Shown here piece by piece: positions 57,694 through 64,000 of a DNA stretch of 64,000 bases. Under the pieces are notes generated by a model. The model was not told where the DNA came from. It was given only the letters and a program-made list of their open reading frames with translations, and made no database searches. This DNA is from Gnetum montanum (lineage: Eukaryota > Streptophyta > Gnetopsida > Gnetales > Gnetaceae): positions 349,268 to 413,267 of the forward strand of contig MNCI01027123.1 of assembly GCA_015680685.1 (NCBI GenBank), written 5' to 3'. Numbering within the stretch: position 1 is the first letter of the stretch; the number at the start of each line of letters is the position of its first letter. A program made the position numbers and the translations under genes.

Positions 57694-58049
57694 ATTTGGC
57701 ACCATGCTAAGAAGGTCGACAAAGTCAATCATCAAGGATTTAATATGTTATTCATATTTATTTTTAGCACTTGAGTTTAATCTTCTAAAAAGATACACAT
57801 TCTTTTTATTTTATTTCATTTTTTTGGTAGTGTAGAAATGATCTCTTGATATTTTTTTTCTTATCAAAAGAAAATTAAAAATACAAAAAATAAGGAAAAA
57901 GTATAGTCACAAAAATCAATTCTCTTAATTCCTAAAACTAAGGAAAGTTATACAAAATTTTCAATTAAGGTAATAAGTATATGAAAAATTAAGTTAATCT
58001 ACAAATTTTTAGGATTAATTTCCCATGAATGTGCCAAGGAAGAATGTGC

Positions 58050-59873
58050 TTGTTAAATGAAATCAAGTAAGCAACACAAAAATCCAACCTTCTAGGAACA
58101 CTACTAGTTATTACAAATGTACTCGAATTGATTTAAAACAACCCCAAGAGCAATAACGATAGCCTAGTTCTACAAAAAAAATTCCTATTCCATCAACCTC
58201 CTTTGGAAAACAAAGAATTTTAACCAATAACAAAGAAGGAAACACACCTAAGATTTTTCACCAAGAAGAATCAAAAATACAATTTCCATTTTCCACATCC
58301 TTTAATGCTCTCTTTGATGTACTAAATATTATAATGCAAACTATTAATCTAGCCACAATTGTAGGTTCTCAAAATCTTAACCCTAGTCAAATATTAAGCA
58401 ATATGTCTACTGTAGGTGGAACTACCCAATTGGTGAAAACATCAAATATTCAAACTCCAATTACTTCAATATCTACTTTTGTACTAATACCAGGCCCCAT
58501 TATAAATCCAACCTTAGCTACTACTTTTATAGTTGAATCTCCTTCACATCATATACCTCCTCCAATTTCACATGGTTCAATTTGTTTCTTTTTCTTAAGC
58601 ATAGATTCCAATATTTCATTTGGACAATCTTATCAAGGATAGACTCTAGGGGACTTATTAAATCAAAGAATACTAGTAATACCTCAAGGACCATTAGTCC
58701 TTCTCCAAGGCAAGGACATTGAAGTAAAGAATATTCACGTCCTACTTACCTTTAGGGAAATCAATGATGAATATCTAGTCACTCATATAAGAGAATTTGA
58801 AACCACACTTGTAATGTTAATCCCTCAAGGTGGAGATAGGACTAAAATGATTGATTTTAAATCAACCTTGAAAGATAAAGCTATTTTTTTGCTACAGATC
58901 CTAAGAACACAAATTAGCTCATGGGATGAATTTATAGCTATTTTCTCTAATGTTTCCATTCCAACAATAGACTCTATTCATTAAGGAAATAATTGATGAG
59001 TTTTACACAACAATAGGATGAGGATTATGAGAATACCTTTGATAGGCTTAATGAACTATGTTTAAAGAATCCTAACCATGGATTTCTAGCCCACAAACTT
59101 ATCCAGATCTTTGTAGAAGCCCTATTTCCATATTGTAGACAAAACATTGACTTTGCATGTGGTGAAAATATACTAAATGTTATGCTAGAGGATGGCTAGT
59201 GAATAATAGAATCATTGATGGATTAGAGTAAAAGCTGACCAAGACCTAACATGCAAGGCATGACTCAATAGAATGAACAACTAAATAAAAAAGTTAATGA
59301 ATTAACTTAGTTAATAAAGAAACAAGCCCACATGATGCAAGGTAAAATATGTAGCCTATGTGATAGCCAACAACTTGATTGCACCACCTACCCAACATTA
59401 GCTTATTTCCATGAGGAGGTGCATGAATTAGTAAGGACCTTTCAACAATATAGGAGTTTCCCAATAGCCTCATTTTAACAAAGATCATCCTTTCAACAAC
59501 CACAATATTCCCAAAATAACTTTAGACCTTTTAAAAGCCAAAATAGTGAACATTTGGACAAACTCACTCAAAGTCTTACCTCATTCATAGAGGAAAGTAG
59601 GTAATTCATGAGTAAAACACGGAGACAGTTTCAAGACCTCACAAAGAATGAGTTACATTCCCAATCAAAGATAAATCCCACATCACAAAAGAAGGGCAAA
59701 GAACAAATTCATGCCATCATTACTAGAAGTGAAAAATTATTAAGTCCAAACCTACTTAAAAAATTAGCTTCTAAGATAACATTAATGAGACACAAGAGGA
59801 GGATCAACCACATATAACAGATAAGGAAAAAAGTGAAGAAACAATAGAGAAAGACAAACTTCCCTAACCTCTT
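58050..59873 (+). pseudogene. Athila/gypsy-type gag of element I, decayed
   Basis: Recognisable in order are an N-terminal Pro/Ser/Thr-rich part (58,334-58,640), the capsid motif STLKDKAIFLLQILRTQISSWDEFI near 58,860-58,940, FDRLNELCLKNPNHGFLAHKLI (about 59,035-59,105), a zinc-knuckle-like CSLCDSQQLDCTTYP (59,350-59,395), a Gln/Asn/Phe-rich stretch, and KGKEQIHAIITRSEK (59,690-59,735), matching the HAITLRSGK end typical of plant Athila-like Gag. It is a different lineage from the TGATGAG family. Element H interrupts it at 59,874. Confidence 0.7.
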
Positions 59874-60858
59874 TGATGAGAGTGGGTACTCTATTGGTTA
59901 CTCTAGTAGTTATTCTAATTATTAGAGTAGTTACTCTAGTAGTTACTCTAATTATTAGAGTGGTTACTCTAGTGGTTACTCTAGTAGTTATTCTAATTAT
60001 TAGAGTGGGCACTCTAGCATTACTTTAGCAATTGTTCTAATTATTAGAGTGGTTACTCTAATTATTAGAGTAGTTTCTCCCAAGCCTATAAATATAGTGC
60101 CCAGGTGCACAATTGAAAACAAAAAGTCTTTTAGCAATCAAGTAGTGAACTCTTGTAGTATGTTTGAAAGTTAGAGTATTTTCCAAGTGCTCGCAGCAGC
60201 AGGTTTAAGTGTGGACAGATCTTTATTCAAGCATTGTGTACCTAAGCAAACCTTATGTACAGCAATAAAGATGAGCTTTTTGATTCATCCTTGCAGCACT
60301 TGAGATTTCTTTTCTTACACATTTCTTTTATTTTATTTTCTTATGCATTTATTTTATTTTATTTTATTTTATGCATTTTACATTTCTGTTATTAACACAG
60401 ACATTCATTTTGATCAATTAAGCAAATTGTTAAATTACACAAACACGACCACTTCGAGCATGCATGTAATGCTTGGTAACCCAGTAACGATTAGCGTTTG
60501 GTAATCCCAGTAGTGTTGCACTGGTTCAAGATGTGTATGGCAAGTGGGAACAGATGTTGGTGTTAGGATTAGTTAGAACTTAGTTAATGAGTAGTTAAGT
60601 TAAATTAGTCACTTAGTTACCTCTCTCCTTCCTTACTAGCATAGGACATAAAAACATAAAAGCTATAAAAATCATATGCCTCAAGCTTACTTAACCATAT
60701 AATCATGACATACAAGTAAGCTTGGGAAGACAATGATCAACCAACCCGTCCTTGTTCCACAAGGGTGCATAAGCACTTAGTCCTTGTAATTTGACCGAAT
60801 CATGCGTGAAACACTTGTATTCATATGGTTGAGCATAGGGGTATCTTGCCGCTCATCA
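59874..60858 (+). repeat. 5' LTR of element H (985 bp)
   Basis: It begins tgatgagagtgggtactc and ends gctcatca. The palindrome array is at 59,886-60,072 and the TATA ctataaata at 60,087-60,095. An aataaag motif lies near 60,264. The U5 part, with cacttcgagcatgcatgtaa and gcttggtaacccagtaacg, resembles the LTRs of D. Confidence 0.85.
59886..60072. repeat. actctaattattagagt palindrome array in H's LTR
   Basis: Five copies of the inverted repeat (8-base arms actctaat/attagagt around one T; some have one changed base) are spaced by ggttactctagtagtt-like linkers. The array ends about 15 bases before the TATA box. Confidence 0.85.
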
Positions 60859-60859
60859 T

Positions 60860-60877
60860 TGGTGCCTTTGCCAAGGA
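60860..60877 (+). other. Primer-binding site of element H, tRNA-Asp type
   Basis: tggtgcctttgccaagga matches TGGCGCCGTTGCCGGGGA at 14 of 18 bases and lies one base from the LTR. Confidence 0.75.
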
Positions 60878-60994
60878 CTTAGTTGTTTGTGCGCTAATTA
60901 GAATGTAGGAAATTATTCACATTGTTGGAACAAATCCTTAGGGTTGGTTGAGAAAATAACAAACAAGAATACATTGCACACTGAATAGATAAGT

Positions 60995-63390
60995 ATGTCT
61001 CCTTCTTCATATGAAAGCGCCTCACCACCTAGGTCTAAAATAGGAAATAGTCGGCAGCGTAATACACATGATGTTGATCCACTAGTCCCTCAACAAGGTC
61101 GAGTGGTATATATTCATCTTGATGAGTATATACTAGACTTCACCTTTATCCTCCATCAAGATGAACAACTATGTTGGTGAGACTTAGATGGTAACATAGT
61201 ATTACCTCCCGATCGTTCAGTCCTAAGCATGCTTCTTCATGCTCTCACATGAATTGGCATGCCGCACTTACATGTAGAATACGTTGTGCAAGATCATGAC
61301 TTGAGAGAATACCGTTCCATAGAGTTACAATGTCAAAGGGACTTGCAATAGGAGAGACATCATAAGTCTTTGAAGGGTAAGTGGTTCCAAGATGCCCCAC
61401 ATGTCTTAAGTGAAAATGAAATGGTGAACCTACCTCAAGGAGTCTCCCACATAACGATGTTCCTCCCCTTAACTTTGGCCAAGGGGTTATGTATCAGAAC
61501 CTTCATTCCACTATTCATAACCCAAGTTTTGATACCCATAGGCACAAAGGATCTAAAAAAGGAACATGAACTCATGATAAAGGTGGACATTCTGATCGTA
61601 ATCACAATCAGGGCCGAGACCACAGAAGGGAAGGTAGCAGCCACCATCATGGTGATGGTTCTCCTTCTTCTTCATCTTCATCATCTCCTTCACCCTCTCC
61701 TTTAATATCTAGACGTGGTCATAAAGAAAAGACCATGGGGATAAAGGTAGGCAAAGTGGAGGTCATAGATGAAGCAGCCAAGAAAAGGGACGAGGGCACT
61801 CTAGAGAGTCATGATATAGAAGAAGGGAGAGTAGGGAACAACGTAGGCATCATAGATGCCATGGATGAGATAATCACGATGAACCCCTCCTCGCTACTCA
61901 AAGTATGTTGGACATAACTAAGGCCATTAGAATTCTAGCAAGGCATCAGAAAGATAGTAGGATCAAGAGATTAGATATGAAAAACACCCCACAATTTGAA
62001 GGGGGATACAACACTAATCCTTAGAATCATTTACAAGCATTCCATGATGTGTGTGCCTTACAGAACATAGAGAAAAATGGAAAAAACTTAAGTTGTTCCC
62101 ATGGACATTAGTTAAAAAAGCCGAAAGCTGGTACTGGTCTATAGAACCAAAATCAATTCGTAGATGGAGTACTATGTTAGAACTATTTAATGACAAGTAC
62201 CAAACATAATCCCGAGTGTCTAAATTGTGAAAGCAAATCCAAGGTTGGAAACAATGAGGACATGAACCCTTGGGACTTATGTGCAAGGAAGGCTATCCAA
62301 GCTTAGGTCCCATCAAGTTCAAAGACTATTGGAGCAAGTTGCTAAGGAAGAAGGTGAGCTACGGAAGAGAGAACGTGCAGAAGAGTATAACCAAGATCCT
62401 TCCCTTTGGAAGAGGGAAGTAAGATTTTGTGAGGATGAAGAAGAGTCACCACTCGAAGAGATGGTAAATAGGAAAAATTTACCTATCCAAAAGATGACAT
62501 CAGAATTTTTAGCAAAGGTAGACCAAATGTGGGATTTCCTAGATAATAGATTTCAAACTGTTCTTAAAATAGTAGAGGAGTCTAGAGAGTAAGGTAATGA
62601 GAAAAGAAAAAATGAAAAGGCTAAACATGCACATAGCAAGGATAAGGGCAAAGTTTCCATCATTGAAGACGTTGTGGATTTGGAAACAGACAATGATAGT
62701 GGATGTAAGATATGTCAATAGGACCATCCTAAGGGATGTTGCCCTATAATCTCACATCTGGAAGAGTCTAGGGTGTATGCACTCAACCCACAATTAAACA
62801 AAAGGAAAACACCCCAAAGGTTATCTTATCCTCAAGATAACCCAAGGTAGTTGCACCAACCCTTAACATATTATCCTAGTGAAACTCCACCACAATCGAT
62901 CGAGCAATATCAATAATGGTAGCACCCACAATCATGGGGAATGACACCACCAAGGAAATAATATCTTTACCGACAACCTAACCTATATGGATATTACATA
63001 TAGTAGCCAATCTTCCCACATGACTCTACTAGTCACATCACTCCTCAACCTCACTACCAAGCCCACGAGTATTATGGGACTCCCTCTTCTAGAGGTGATA
63101 TTTTGCAAACCTATCATTCTTCTCATATGGCCGCATCTCTTCCACTAATAGCTCCACTACCACCTGCTCCCGCGATGCAAGGTGAATTCCCTACCCAGTT
63201 GCAGCAATGTAATTCCACGAGGGTTGTTAACTCTCAACTTACTATTGGTTCTAATAACCACATGAAGAAAATACCTTTCTTTAGAACCAACAGTCCAACT
63301 AAGCCCTTGCAATCACAAGAAGCTGATTCATTAGACACCTCAGTATCAATCAAAACTTCGGAGCCCCCTTCAACCCAATCACCACACTCA
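60995..63390 (+). pseudogene. gag of element H, decayed
   Basis: The start is ATG-TCT-CCT-TC. The N-block VVYIHLDEYILDFTFILHQD and NIVLPPDRSV lies at 61,105-61,220. The capsid-like region (61,980-62,250) has frameshifts, and about 120 bases seem deleted near 62,275. An open stretch RLSKLRSHQVQRLLEQVAKE to KVDQMWDFLDNRF runs over 62,281-62,590. The zinc knuckle is CKIC--DHPKGCC near 62,706-62,745, and a Pro-rich link to the protease ends it. An older LTR element could not express this copy. Confidence 0.75.
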
Positions 63391-63399
63391 ATGCATACG

Positions 63400-63985
63400 G
63401 TCATGCTAACACATGCTGTCACCGATTGGATCAAAGCTGGCCACCTTCCCAGGAAATTCTTTGATCCTAGGAGTCCTCATATATACTTACAAATTTTTGT
63501 GCAAGGCTCTTTTGGATTTAGGTTCTAGTGTCAACTTAATTTCTCAAGAAATGTACAAGGCCTAGAACCTACCTCCATTGAAAAAGAGCAACATCCATCT
63601 AGAGTTTGCTAACCAGTCCATCACTATCCCATTGGGACTTATGGAAGACATTGTTAGCATTATTTGTGGGTGGTCGCACCCAACTAACTTCCTAGTGATT
63701 CAAGTAAACAACAGTAAGGGGGACTTCCCAATCATAATGGGAAGACTATGGCTAAGCACCATTGACACATGCTTAGGAATCCATGATCTTTCTCTAGAAA
63801 TATCAAAGGAAAATACATTCAAAAAGATTGAGAAGAAGAAAGTTTCATGCATCGCATACAGTGACACAGGGTGTAATTGTGTGCAGAGGTCATGGTTTGT
63901 GCAAAATTTAGCATTGCCTACATACAATCAATGTGCACAAGTGATTAACATACAAAGATGCCTATATGCAGTAGCCACACGATAG
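63400..63985 (+). pseudogene. Retropepsin of element H, inactive
   Basis: MLTHAVTDWIKAGHLPRKF is followed by a frameshift near 63,500 and an active-site motif reading LLDLGSSVNLIS, so the D-S/T-G triad has become DLG (TCA to TTA). The C-terminal half (NQSITIPLGL, FPIIMGRLWLSTIDTC) is open to 63,985. It is homologous to 46,241-47,048. Confidence 0.75.
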
Positions 63986-64000
63986 GAAAACACCTAGTGG

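Larger units (their letters stand above)
59874..64000 (+). mobile_element. Gypsy-like element H, 5' part to the window end
   Basis: It holds the 5' LTR, primer-binding site, gag and protease; the rest is outside the window. It belongs to the TGATGAG...CTCATCA family and is closest to D in gag, but with a different palindrome array. It was inserted into the gag of element I. Confidence 0.8.

Noticed and set aside
59886-60072. Regularly spaced palindromes resembling a CRISPR array
   Set aside because: Spacers are themselves repeat-derived and not unique, the unit is a palindrome in an LTR ahead of a TATA box, and the genome is a plant's.
1-64000. tRNA, rRNA or microRNA genes
   Set aside because: No cloverleaf, rRNA segment or convincing hairpin precursor was recognised by eye; the tRNA-like strings are retroelement primer-binding sites.

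Overview
This window is nuclear DNA of a land plant with a large, retrotransposon-filled genome. A conifer or another gymnosperm is my best guess, but the sequence does not prove it. The DNA is AT-rich and methylation-decayed, and it contains one recognisable cellular gene: a GC-rich class III (secretory) peroxidase at about 8.45-9.92 kb, with a TATA box, a signal peptide, one intron, all catalytic residues and a poly(A) signal. It sits in a roughly 4.8 kb stretch (6,260-11,092) free of LTR elements. That stretch also holds a LINE-like reverse-transcriptase relic at 10.85-11.09 kb.

Nearly everything else is LTR retrotransposon, mostly one Ty3/gypsy-like family. Its LTRs are about 0.83-1.13 kb, begin TGATGAG and end CTCATCA. 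Its primer-binding site is complementary to tRNA-Asp. It has a gag that usually starts ATG-TCT-TCT-TC, sometimes a retropepsin, and a long non-coding spacer. I found no reverse transcriptase or integrase in any copy, so the family looks non-autonomous. Two structural forms are visible. The short form (C, D, F, G) goes LTR, gag (with or without protease), spacer, LTR. The long form (A, B, E) adds, after the spacer, an internal promoter-like module, a probable intron and a decayed reading frame of about 970 codons with a coiled-coil middle.

Layout. 1-6,259: 3' part of long element A (+). 6,260-11,092: peroxidase region and LINE relic. 11,093-16,889: short element C (+). From 16,890 to about 56,688: long element E (-), which holds a deep nest. 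A Ty1/copia element K (-, 20,376-54,999) lies in E's extra reading frame. Element G (-, 25,405-54,648) lies in K's primer-binding site. Element F (-, 26,159-42,095) lies in G's 3' LTR, and element B (+, 27,596-37,247) lies in F's spacer. Element D (-, 43,013-49,236) lies separately in G's spacer. Target-site duplications can be read for B (CCATG), D (GGGTG), F (GCTAT/ACTAT) and, decayed, G (GATAC/AATAT). At the right, an Athila-like gag element I (+, about 56,689 on) is interrupted by element H (+, 59,874 to the window end).

The most unusual signals concern the gypsy family. Palindrome arrays always lie between the LTR start and the TATA box, but the palindrome unit differs completely between subfamilies, and the array length differs between the two LTRs of one element. 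The same kind of module recurs inside the long elements, just ahead of the extra reading frame, followed by conserved GT/AG splice signals. Short non-coding boxes are conserved in the spacers, and the decay of coding regions is dominated by CAG to TAG changes.
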